Positions 29,297-37,693 of a DNA stretch of 64,000 nucleotides are shown one piece after another; within the stretch, counting starts at the first letter, position 1, and each line of letters opens with the position of its first letter. The notes beneath the pieces are model-generated. The model searched no databases, had not been told where the DNA came from, and saw only the letters and a list, made by a program, of their open reading frames with translations. Made by a program: the position numbers and the translations under genes. The DNA lies in contig UGTZ01000001.1 of NCBI GenBank assembly GCA_900455085.1, positions 3,068,501 through 3,132,500 of the forward strand, written 5' to 3'. Source of the stretch: Providencia rettgeri. Its GTDB lineage: Bacteria; Pseudomonadota; Gammaproteobacteria; Enterobacterales; Enterobacteriaceae.

Positions 29297-30388
29297 TTAT
29301 TGAGCGTTATGACGTTCGAAATCAGCCATAAAATCAACCAAAGCCTGAACTCCCGCTAATGGCATCGCATTATAGATTGATGCGCGCATACCACCAGCCA
29401 CTTTGTGGCCTTTCAGCGAAAGTAAGCCTTGTTCTTTGGCTTCTTCAATAAATTTCGCATCAAGAGTTGGGTTTTGCATTTGGAACGGTACATTCATCCA
29501 AGAACGGTTTTCAACCGCAACACGGTTAATATAGAACTGGCTATCATCAATTGCATTGTAGAGTAATTGTGATTTTTCATAATTACGCTTAGCCATTTCT
29601 TGCAAACCGCCTTGCTCTTTTAACCATTTGAAGACCATACCTGCGAGATACCAAGCGAAAGTCGGTGGAGTATTAAACATTGAATCATGTTTTGCTAATA
29701 CCGTGTAATCAAATACGGATGGAGTCTGAGGTGAAGCTTTACCGAGTAGGTCTTCTCGGATAATAACGATAGTTAGTCCTGCTGGCCCAATATTTTTTTG
29801 AGCCCCTGCATAAATTACACCATAACGGCTTACATCAATCGGTTTAGATAAGATAGAAGAGGAATAGTCAGCAACAATAATTTTATCTTCAGGGAAGTCA
29901 GGTTCCTCATGAATAGCTAAACCGCCTATGGTTTCATTTGGGCAATAATGGACATAAGCTGCATCATCACTTAATGGCCATTCTTTCATGGGTTTTAAAC
30001 TCACTACACCGTCTTTTTCTTCAGTAATTTGAATCACATTAGGAGAGCAGTATTTTTCAGCTTCTTTTGCTGCAGACTCGGACCAATAGCCGCTTACAAT
30101 ATAGTCTGCTGTCGTTTTATCACCTAATAAATTCATTGGTAACGTTGCAAAATGGGCACGTGCCCCGCCATGACAAAATAAAACTTTATAGTTATCAGGG
30201 ATGTTTAATAAATCACGTAGATTTTGCTCTGCTTCTGTTGCTACTTCGACAAAGTCTTTTCCGCGGTGACTCACTTCCATCACAGAAACGCCTAACCCCT
30301 TCCAATTACAAAATTCTTGTTCAGCACGACGCATGACTTCAACAGGTAGCATAGCTGGACCTGCACTGAAATTATAAACCTGACTCAT
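29297..30388 (-). CDS. serC: Phosphoserine aminotransferase SerC
   Basis: This 363-residue PLP enzyme serves serine and pyridoxal phosphate synthesis. It starts MSQVYNFSAGPAML at 30388, preceded by GAGGTC as ribosome binding site; the PLP lysine lies in GAQKNIGPAGL. Upstream in-frame ATGs are ignored because the family begins here. It heads the serC-aroA operon. Confidence 0.96.
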   Translation of the reverse strand: MSQVYNFSAGPAMLPVEVMRRAEQEFCNWKGLGVSVMEVSHRGKDFVEVATEAEQNLRDLLNIPDNYKVLFCHGGARAHFATLPMNLLGDKTTADYIVSGYWSESAAKEAEKYCSPNVIQITEEKDGVVSLKPMKEWPLSDDAAYVHYCPNETIGGLAIHEEPDFPEDKIIVADYSSSILSKPIDVSRYGVIYAGAQKNIGPAGLTIVIIREDLLGKASPQTPSVFDYTVLAKHDSMFNTPPTFAWYLAGMVFKWLKEQGGLQEMAKRNYEKSQLLYNAIDDSQFYINRVAVENRSWMNVPFQMQNPTLDAKFIEEAKEQGLLSLKGHKVAGGMRASIYNAMPLAGVQALVDFMADFERHNAQ

Positions 30389-30602
30389 TGACCTCACCCT
30401 ATCCATCTTCAATTATGGTTAATAAAATTCACTCAGATAGTTAAAGTTGTACCACTCCAAGCCTTTAGCTGCAACGGTTATTGTCAGCAAGCCTAAAAAA
30501 GAAAGGGGGTTATTTTTTGATAATGAGGAAAAGAATTTTGTTAATCTTGTCACACTCTCGACAAGCATCATTTTATGGAGAAATTAACAATAAATAAGCG
30601 AT

Positions 30603-30643
30603 AATATCCCGAATTACGTCATTGCGCTGTATTCCGGGATATT
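30603..30643 (-). terminator. Possible terminator after pgm
   Basis: A 9-bp inverted repeat (AATATCCCG ... CGGGATATT) lies 32 bases past the pgm stop on the minus strand. No T tract follows, so the role is uncertain. Confidence 0.45.
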
Positions 30644-30674
30644 CATTGTAATGTCTTTTATTGAGGATTAAAAA

Positions 30675-32309
30675 TTAGCGAATAACTTTGCTTACGATTT
30701 CAATCGCTTCTTTTTCTATTTGACGTAAATGCTCTTCACCACGGAAACTTTCACAATAAATTTTATAGGCTTCTTCCGTGCCTGATGGCCTTGCTGCAAA
30801 CCAGCCATAATCCGTCATGATTTTTAAACCGCCGATTGCTGCATTGTTACCTGGCGCAGCGGTTAAACGCTGTGTAATTTTATCTCCCGCCAATGTATCT
30901 GCTGCAACCATTTCAGGTGATAATTTACTTAGCTTTGCTTTTTCTTCGTGAGTAGCTTTCGCTTGGATACGGTTATAAATCGGCGCGCCGAATTTCTTAG
31001 CGAGATTATTATAACGTTGTTGAGGATTTTCACCTGTAACAGCCGTAATTTCAGCTGCGAGTAAGCAAAGAATGATACCGTCTTTATCCGTTGACCACGG
31101 TGTGCCATCAAATTTTAAGAACGATGCTCCAGCGCTTTCTTCGCCACCAAAACCTAATTTACCGCTAAATAAGCCATCAACAAACCATTTGAACCCTACA
31201 GGTACTTCGACTAGTTCACGACCGATGTCATTAACCACACGGTCAATCATGGCGCTCGAGACCAATGTTTTTCCGACCGCAACATCTTTACCCCATTGAG
31301 GACGATGTTGAAATAAATAATCAATAGCAACAGCAAGATAGTGATTTGGATTCATTAAACCATCTGGCGTGACGATGCCATGACGGTCGTAATCTGGGTC
31401 ATTGGCAAACGCAAGATCAAATTTTTCTTTCATCCCAAGCAAACCCGCCATCGCCCAACTGGATGAGCAATCCATGCGAATAACACCATCATGGTCAAGT
31501 GGCATAAAGCGGAAAGTTTGGTCGAGTTGGTCGTTTACGATTTCAATATCGAGTTGATAATATTCTGCAATTTTTTTCCAATATTCAATACCGGAGCCGC
31601 CTAGAGGGTCAACACCAATTTTTAAACCTGACTTAGCAATTGCTTGCATATCAACAACATCACCCAATGCAGAGACATAAGGCATGATTAAGTCTTGCTG
31701 GGTCACATATTCGCTTGTCATTGCTGTATCAAAACTGACTCGTTTTACACCTTCGAGGTTATTGGCTAGCAATTGGTTGGCATTTTTCTCAATCACAGAG
31801 GTTAAATCGGTATCAGCCGGCCCGCCATTTGCTGGGTTGTATTTAATACCGCCATCTTCAGGTGGGTTATGTGATGGTGTAATCACAATGCCATCTGCAA
31901 TATCTTGGTGTGATTGGTTATAACTTAAGATAGCGTGAGAGATAGCTGGAGTTGGAGTAAACCCATTATTCTCCTGAACAATAACATGAACCTGATTTGC
32001 CGCTAACACTTCAACCACAGTCATAAATGCCGCTTCTGATAACGCATGGGTGTCTTTGCCCACAAAACAAGGGCCTGTTACGCCTTGCTTTTTGCGTAAA
32101 TCAGCAATTGCTTGTGCAATAGCTAGTATATGGTTTTCATTAAAGTTTTTACGCAATGAGCTACCGCGATGCCCTGATGTTCCAAACTTAACAGCCTGAG
32201 ATGCATTTCCAGGTTGTGGTTGCTGCGTATAATATTGAGCGGTTAATTGAGCGACATTGATCAAGTCACTTTGAAACGGAAGCTGCCCTGCACGTTCATG
32301 TATTGTCAC
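30675..32309 (-). CDS. pgm: Phosphoglucomutase (alpha-D-glucose)
   Basis: This 544-residue enzyme interconverts glucose 1-phosphate and glucose 6-phosphate. The active-site serine is in TPSHNPPEDGG, the metal-binding loop in DPDYDRHG and the sugar-binding loop in GFGGEESAG. I chose the GTG at 32309 as start because it gives VTIHERAGQ, matching the family N terminus, and it has GGGAGA upstream; the ATG at 32348 would overrun toward seqA. Only 56 bases separate it from seqA, so the two are probably co-transcribed, as in E. coli. Confidence 0.94.
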   Translation of the reverse strand: MTIHERAGQLPFQSDLINVAQLTAQYYTQQPQPGNASQAVKFGTSGHRGSSLRKNFNENHILAIAQAIADLRKKQGVTGPCFVGKDTHALSEAAFMTVVEVLAANQVHVIVQENNGFTPTPAISHAILSYNQSHQDIADGIVITPSHNPPEDGGIKYNPANGGPADTDLTSVIEKNANQLLANNLEGVKRVSFDTAMTSEYVTQQDLIMPYVSALGDVVDMQAIAKSGLKIGVDPLGGSGIEYWKKIAEYYQLDIEIVNDQLDQTFRFMPLDHDGVIRMDCSSSWAMAGLLGMKEKFDLAFANDPDYDRHGIVTPDGLMNPNHYLAVAIDYLFQHRPQWGKDVAVGKTLVSSAMIDRVVNDIGRELVEVPVGFKWFVDGLFSGKLGFGGEESAGASFLKFDGTPWSTDKDGIILCLLAAEITAVTGENPQQRYNNLAKKFGAPIYNRIQAKATHEEKAKLSKLSPEMVAADTLAGDKITQRLTAAPGNNAAIGGLKIMTDYGWFAARPSGTEEAYKIYCESFRGEEHLRQIEKEAIEIVSKVIR

Positions 32310-32365
32310 TTGTTTTCTCCCAAAGCACTGATGCTTTGTTATCAACACCAGTGGCCTGTCAGTTT

Positions 32366-32911
32366 TTAAATAGTATTACAAACTTTTTCAATCACATTGG
32401 CTGGAAATTGCATTTCCTGCATGATTGCATCAACCATACTACGCTTACGATTAGTATTCGTATTTGTGATCACCCAATAGGGTGTTCCTGGTATATGACG
32501 CGGCTTAGATTGCTTGCCAGCTGCAAGTAATGTTTGCTCATCACCAGCAAAATAAATACGAGTTCGGCCATGCATTAACTCTGTTGCACTCGCAAAACGA
32601 TTTGCATCTAAACTATATAAGGTAGATAAAATCAACATAAAGCGGTCAATCGCTTTACTTTTTTCTGCATAAGCGTCAGATAACAGAAGCTCTCTAATGA
32701 CTCTAACAGGATTTAATGCAACAGCAGGTGTACTCATCGCAGGTTCAGCCTTAATGACGGCATGTTCCTGACTAATTTCTTTTGCTTGTACTGGCTGCCC
32801 GGATTTGAAATTTAACATACGGCGCAAAATATCCGATGCACTTTCACCGATATGCTGTGTATGGCTCGCAATATAGCGGTAAAGCTCTTCATCAACTTCT
32901 ATCGTTTTCAT
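32366..32911 (-). CDS. seqA: Replication initiation negative regulator SeqA
   Basis: This 181-residue protein binds hemimethylated GATC pairs and sequesters oriC. The N-terminal oligomerisation segment MKTIEVDEELYRYIASHT and the C-terminal DNA-binding segment (around GTPYWVITNTNTNRK) are both conserved. The seqA-pgm pair and the divergent ybfF match E. coli. Confidence 0.96.
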   Translation of the reverse strand: MKTIEVDEELYRYIASHTQHIGESASDILRRMLNFKSGQPVQAKEISQEHAVIKAEPAMSTPAVALNPVRVIRELLLSDAYAEKSKAIDRFMLILSTLYSLDANRFASATELMHGRTRIYFAGDEQTLLAAGKQSKPRHIPGTPYWVITNTNTNRKRSMVDAIMQEMQFPANVIEKVCNTI

Positions 32912-33234
32912 TTTTTCCCAGTACTTATTTAACTAAAATTTGCGGTGTGATTATAAGACAGATTTAAAAAAAACAAAACAATTAAAATTTCAATAACTTA
33001 AAGTAAACACTTTTCTAAGTTCAAAGATAATTCAGTGGTTATCATGCCATTAATTTCAATATTTTACTTCCGTGAGCGAATTCAATTTTCTGAAATTTAT
33101 TGGCTATAAACCTCCTAGTTATCGACTATAAACTTACCTTAGCCAGGATCGCAGTTTATTCGACCATTTGGATTTTACTCAGAGCCGTGACATGATAAGA
33201 CCACATGTACCACTGACGAATTGATCAAATAAAT
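32912..33234. other. Divergent promoter region seqA / ybfF
   Basis: This 323-base AT-rich region lies between the divergent seqA and ybfF. Apart from the two promoters it must hold, I see no repeat, operator or small gene in it. Confidence 0.5.
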
Positions 33235-34017
33235 ATGACTGTGTTACTTAACCATACTATCCATAAACCTGAAAATCCAATCTCAAATAGCCCTATAGTA
33301 CTCATACATGGGTTATTTGGTGACCTCAATAACTTAGGTGTTTTAGGTCGTAATTTACAACAATATTTCGATACGATTCAAATTGATGTTCGTAATCACG
33401 GTGACTCATTCCGTGATGAGCAAATGAGTTACCAGCAAATGGCCCAAGATGTTATTACATTAATAAAATCTTTAGGGTACGAAAATGCTATTTTAATTGG
33501 TCACTCAATGGGTGGCAAAATAGCCATGGCTGCAACTGCAATCGCCCCTAATTTTATTGATAGCATCGTTGCTATTGATATGGCGCCTGTCGCTTACCAA
33601 GTCCGTCGTCATGATAAAATATTTGCGGCTCTTGATGCCGTCACGGAAAAAAATGCGAAAACTCGCCAAGAAGCTACCGTGATTATGCGTGATTACATTA
33701 ACGAAGATGGCGTTATCCAATTTCTGCTTAAATCTTTTAAACAAGGTGAATGGAAATTTAATTTGCCTGCCCTCAAAGCGAATTATGAACATATTATTGG
33801 TTGGGAAACCGTACCCGCTTGGGATAAACCCGTATTGTTAATCCCCGGAGGAAACTCCCCTTATGTGCAAGCAGAATATAAAGAGCAAATAGCGCAACAA
33901 TTTCCACAAGCCAAAGCATGGGTTGTCGCCGATACGGGCCACTGGGTTCATGCAGAAAAACCAGACCATGTATTAAGAGCTATCCATCGCTTTTTATCTA
34001 TTCCTGATCCTGAATAA
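33235..34017 (+). CDS. ybfF: Alpha/beta-hydrolase esterase YbfF
   Basis: This 260-residue alpha/beta hydrolase has the oxyanion region HGLFGD, the nucleophile elbow GHSMGGK (Ser near residue 89) and a C-terminal histidine in DTGHWVHAEKP. YbfF hydrolyses short acyl esters, and acyl-CoA substrates have been reported. It is divergent from seqA, as in E. coli. In E. coli ybfE follows directly; here a secretion operon is inserted. Confidence 0.94.
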   Translation: MTVLLNHTIHKPENPISNSPIVLIHGLFGDLNNLGVLGRNLQQYFDTIQIDVRNHGDSFRDEQMSYQQMAQDVITLIKSLGYENAILIGHSMGGKIAMAATAIAPNFIDSIVAIDMAPVAYQVRRHDKIFAALDAVTEKNAKTRQEATVIMRDYINEDGVIQFLLKSFKQGEWKFNLPALKANYEHIIGWETVPAWDKPVLLIPGGNSPYVQAEYKEQIAQQFPQAKAWVVADTGHWVHAEKPDHVLRAIHRFLSIPDPE

Positions 34018-34035
34018 TTAATCATATTTAAATAT

Positions 34036-34069
34036 AGATATTGAAAAGACATGTATCTTTTCAATATCT
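34036..34069 (+). terminator. Probable terminator after ybfF
   Basis: A 13-bp inverted repeat (AGATATTGAAAAG ... CTTTTCAATATCT) begins 19 bases past the ybfF stop and is followed by a short T-containing run. It separates ybfF from the secretion operon. Confidence 0.7.
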
Positions 34070-34259
34070 TTAAATATATTTGTAGTTAAATATAATTACT
34101 TTATTAATTACACAATAAGACTAACTTCAATACACAGCGAATTATAAACCCTGTATTATCCAAATTCTACTCTACCTTATTACTATCTAGTGCATATTTT
34201 ATTAATGCAAGTTTGGATTTAAAAATTCAAATAACTTAAGGAATTTATTAATATAGAAA

Positions 34260-36365
34260 ATGGATAGTCTAAAATCAAAATCAACATTATATTTCATTAG
34301 TGTCATTGCTAAGTTATCAGGGCAAGTAAATCCTAAAGAACTAGAACAAACACTCAATCAATCTATTGGTTATAATGAAAAAATTAACATTATTAAATCG
34401 AAACACAACATTCGCTGTAGGAATAAATATCAGAAAGATAAAAATATAGCTAAAATCGTTTGCCCAGCAATTTTATATAATACCAAAGGCGAAGCTTTTC
34501 TATTAGCTAACCGCAATCAAGAACAAGTTCTCATTCAGCAATTTGGGAATAAACCGCCAGAGATATGGAGCATTGACGAGCTAAACCAACAATGGAGTGG
34601 CCATTGGTTACAGGTAAACCTTAAACAAGGGAAATTTGACATCACTTGGTTCCAAGCTGAATTTATGAAATACAAATCCATTATTTTGTGGGTTTTATTT
34701 TTTTCATTTATATTGCAAATCCTCGCATTAGTCTCCCCTATTGTTATGCAAGTGATTATGGATAAGGTGCTCGTTCATAATAGCTTAGTCACCTTGGACG
34801 TTTTAATTTTTGGGTTAATGGTTGCTGCACTAATAGAAGTAACGTTAAAAGGGTTACGTGAATATATTTATCATCATACAGTTAACCGTATTGATATGAC
34901 ACTGGGCTTAAAGCTAGTTAATCATTTATTAAGATTACCTATTCCCTTTTTTAAAAGTAGGCAAATAGGAGCGATTGTCACTCGCGTAAAAGAGCTCGAA
35001 ACTATTCGTGAATTTTTAACCAGTAGTTTTTTCACGCTATGTGTTGATGTGTTGTTTTTATTTGTATTCATTTTCGTGATGAATTTGATATCCACGACAC
35101 TCACAATAATATTTTTGTGCTCTATACCTTTTTATCTTTTATTGGCTTGGTGGCTAACGCCTAAAATCGAATCTGCCGCACAGCAACAGTTTACTAATAT
35201 CGCCATTAATACCTCTTTTTTGACCGAAAGTATTAATGGGATAGAAACCGCCAAAAGTTTATCCGTCGAACCGAATTTTACGCGTCGCTGGGATGGTCAA
35301 ACCTCAGATATGAGCCAAACTAACTTTGTAGCAGGACAAATTAGCTCCCGTTCCGAACATCTCGTAATGGCTATCGAAAAAATTACCAGTGCGATTGTAT
35401 TGTGGGTTGGTGCCTCTGAAGTTTTAGCATTGCAGATGACAATTGGCCAACTTATTGCTTTTTATATGATGGTTAATCACGCTAACCAGCCCCTCATCAA
35501 ACTGACCAAGCTATGGGGAGACTATATTCGCACTAGCGTCGCTATCGAAAAACTTTCCCAGATTATCAACTTACCCATCGAACAATCTCAGCAAGAAAAT
35601 AAATTACCTCTTCAAGGGCATTTAAACCTAAAAAATATCTCGTTCCGCTACCAACCGAACATGCCGTTTGTTCTAAAAAACTTTAATTTAAATATTAAAG
35701 CGGGGGAAACCATTGGCATTGTTGGTACTTCAGGGTCAGGTAAGAGCACCCTTGCTAAATTATTACTACGGCTTTATACCCCTGAAAGTGGAACCATTTT
35801 TGTGGATGGCACTCCCATATCCGCGATTAACTTACACTCTCTTCGTCAGCAAATTGGTATTGTGTTGCAAGAGAATTTCTTATTCAGCCAATCTGTTTTT
35901 CATAATATTGCTCAAACCTCACCTAATGCTTCCATGGATGAAGTGGTTCATGCCGCCAAAATGGCGGGAGCACACGAATTTATTTTGAAATTACCCAAAG
36001 GCTACGACACCGTTCTTGCTGAGGGGGGATCATCTCTTTCTGGCGGTCAACGCCAACGCATTGCAATTGCTAGAACGCTGCTTTCAAATCCTAAAGTAAT
36101 TATTTTTGATGAGGCGACTAGCGCTTTAGACGACGAGTCCCAAGCGGTTATTCAAGAAAATATGCAGTTCATTGCCAAAGGAAGAACCATCATCACAATT
36201 GCTCACCGCTTATCAACCATTCGCAATCACCAGCGGATCATTGTGATGCAACATGGTGAAATCATTGAGCAAGGTAGCCATCAGCAACTTATTGAACAAG
36301 GTAATTTTTATAAACACTTGTGGACTCTACAGCAGTCTCTGAAATCAGACATGGACGTAAAATGA
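34260..36365 (+). CDS. Type I secretion ABC exporter, RtxB/HlyB-like, first ATPase
   Basis: This 701-residue peptidase-like-domain ABC exporter has an N-terminal C39-like region (residues 1-125) without the catalytic cysteine, the form that binds RTX substrates without cutting them. Membrane helices span about residues 137-440. The ATPase has Walker A GTSGSGKST (near 487), signature LSGGQRQRIAIAR (near 592) and Walker B VIIFDEATSALDDE. It should drive one-step export of a large unfolded protein together with the next two genes and a TolC channel that is not in this window. Its stop overlaps the next start (ATGA). The operon splits ybfF from ybfE, so it looks acquired. Confidence 0.92.
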   Translation: MDSLKSKSTLYFISVIAKLSGQVNPKELEQTLNQSIGYNEKINIIKSKHNIRCRNKYQKDKNIAKIVCPAILYNTKGEAFLLANRNQEQVLIQQFGNKPPEIWSIDELNQQWSGHWLQVNLKQGKFDITWFQAEFMKYKSIILWVLFFSFILQILALVSPIVMQVIMDKVLVHNSLVTLDVLIFGLMVAALIEVTLKGLREYIYHHTVNRIDMTLGLKLVNHLLRLPIPFFKSRQIGAIVTRVKELETIREFLTSSFFTLCVDVLFLFVFIFVMNLISTTLTIIFLCSIPFYLLLAWWLTPKIESAAQQQFTNIAINTSFLTESINGIETAKSLSVEPNFTRRWDGQTSDMSQTNFVAGQISSRSEHLVMAIEKITSAIVLWVGASEVLALQMTIGQLIAFYMMVNHANQPLIKLTKLWGDYIRTSVAIEKLSQIINLPIEQSQQENKLPLQGHLNLKNISFRYQPNMPFVLKNFNLNIKAGETIGIVGTSGSGKSTLAKLLLRLYTPESGTIFVDGTPISAINLHSLRQQIGIVLQENFLFSQSVFHNIAQTSPNASMDEVVHAAKMAGAHEFILKLPKGYDTVLAEGGSSLSGGQRQRIAIARTLLSNPKVIIFDEATSALDDESQAVIQENMQFIAKGRTIITIAHRLSTIRNHQRIIVMQHGEIIEQGSHQQLIEQGNFYKHLWTLQQSLKSDMDVK

Positions 36366-37690
36366 AACATCGATTAGACAAAAACCGTTATAACAGCTTT
36401 TTGCCTTCACACTTGGCGATATTAAAAACTCCCCCATCTTACTTGGCACTATACGTCGCTATTTCTATTAGTGTGGGTATTTTTCTTGCTGTGACTTGGT
36501 CGTTTTTTGGTAAGTTGGATATTCAAGCCACCACGCAGGGTAAACTTATTGTTTCAGGGCGAACACAATTAATCCAAGCGTTTGAATTAAGCCGTTTAGA
36601 ACATATTCATGTTACTGATGGGCAAACCGTAAAACAAGGCGATCCTTTAATTACCGTCAATGTGTTAGGTGTTGACCAAGATATTCTAAGTTTAAATTAT
36701 CAACACAACTTCCATTTGGCCGAAATAGTAATTTATCAAGCATTGATTTCACAACAGCCTATTGAGCAGTTACCTCTATTTAATCAATTAACTGAACTAG
36801 AGCAAAACAACACGCGGGCTAGCTATCAAACACAAAAATTAGAATTTGATTCATTAATGAATGAACTTAATAATGAAATTCAATTGAATACAGTCAATCA
36901 ACAAGCCCGAAAAGATGAATTACTTACCATCAACTCCCTTATTGTCAATATCAAAAAACGCCTCGATGCACACCATTCGTTAACTGAAAAACAGTTAATC
37001 AGTCAAAAGGAATTTTTAGAACAAGAGCGAGAGCTATTAATCGCTAAAAAAGAAAAAGTGACCAAATTATCTGAGCTTTCAATTCTAAAAAGCCAGCACC
37101 ATGCCTTAAATGAAAAGATAGACAGGATAAAAGCCCAAAAAAACCAAGAGTGGGATGAAAAATACAAACAAGCTGACTTTAAGCGGGCTTCCCTTGAGCA
37201 AGAACTATTAAAAAATAAAGAAAGAAATCAATTAGAAATTATACGGGCCCCCGTTGATGGCACTATTCAACAGCTTGCTACACACACTTTAGGAGCTGTA
37301 TTGCAACCCGCACAGCAACTAATGGCTGTTGTTCCTAACAATAATGTTCAATTAGCTGAAATTAAAATCTTGAACAAATACATTGGGTTCATCCATGAAG
37401 GGTTGAGAGCAGAGGTGAAAATAGATGCATTCCCTTACACGCGTTATGGCACGATTGAAGGTGAAGTGATTTCCATATCGCGCGACAGTACTCTCGATGA
37501 AAAGCTTGGATTAGTGTTCTTAGGGCAAATTGGTCTTAACCAAAAAGAACTATCCGTTGATGGTGAATCTATTGAACTAACTCCCGGTTTATCCATTGTG
37601 GCAGAAATAAAAACGGATAAACGCCGTATTATTGACTACTTGCTTAGCCCTATTAATGAATACACCTCAAACGCGATGAGAGAAAAATAA
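36362..37690 (+). CDS. Type I secretion membrane fusion protein, RtxD/HlyD-like
   Basis: This 442-residue adaptor has a short cytoplasmic N terminus, one membrane helix (residues about 27-52), a lipoyl/barrel-sandwich half (KLIVSGRTQLIQAFE), a long periplasmic coiled-coil hairpin (about 110-290) and a closing half ending in the RAPVDGTIQQL and TPGLSIVAEIKT segments. It links the inner-membrane ABC proteins to TolC. I start it at 36362, where the ATG overlaps the upstream stop by four bases; a longer frame from 36320 would run inside the first exporter gene. Confidence 0.92.
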   Translation: MKHRLDKNRYNSFLPSHLAILKTPPSYLALYVAISISVGIFLAVTWSFFGKLDIQATTQGKLIVSGRTQLIQAFELSRLEHIHVTDGQTVKQGDPLITVNVLGVDQDILSLNYQHNFHLAEIVIYQALISQQPIEQLPLFNQLTELEQNNTRASYQTQKLEFDSLMNELNNEIQLNTVNQQARKDELLTINSLIVNIKKRLDAHHSLTEKQLISQKEFLEQERELLIAKKEKVTKLSELSILKSQHHALNEKIDRIKAQKNQEWDEKYKQADFKRASLEQELLKNKERNQLEIIRAPVDGTIQQLATHTLGAVLQPAQQLMAVVPNNNVQLAEIKILNKYIGFIHEGLRAEVKIDAFPYTRYGTIEGEVISISRDSTLDEKLGLVFLGQIGLNQKELSVDGESIELTPGLSIVAEIKTDKRRIIDYLLSPINEYTSNAMREK

Positions 37691-37693
37691 TCG

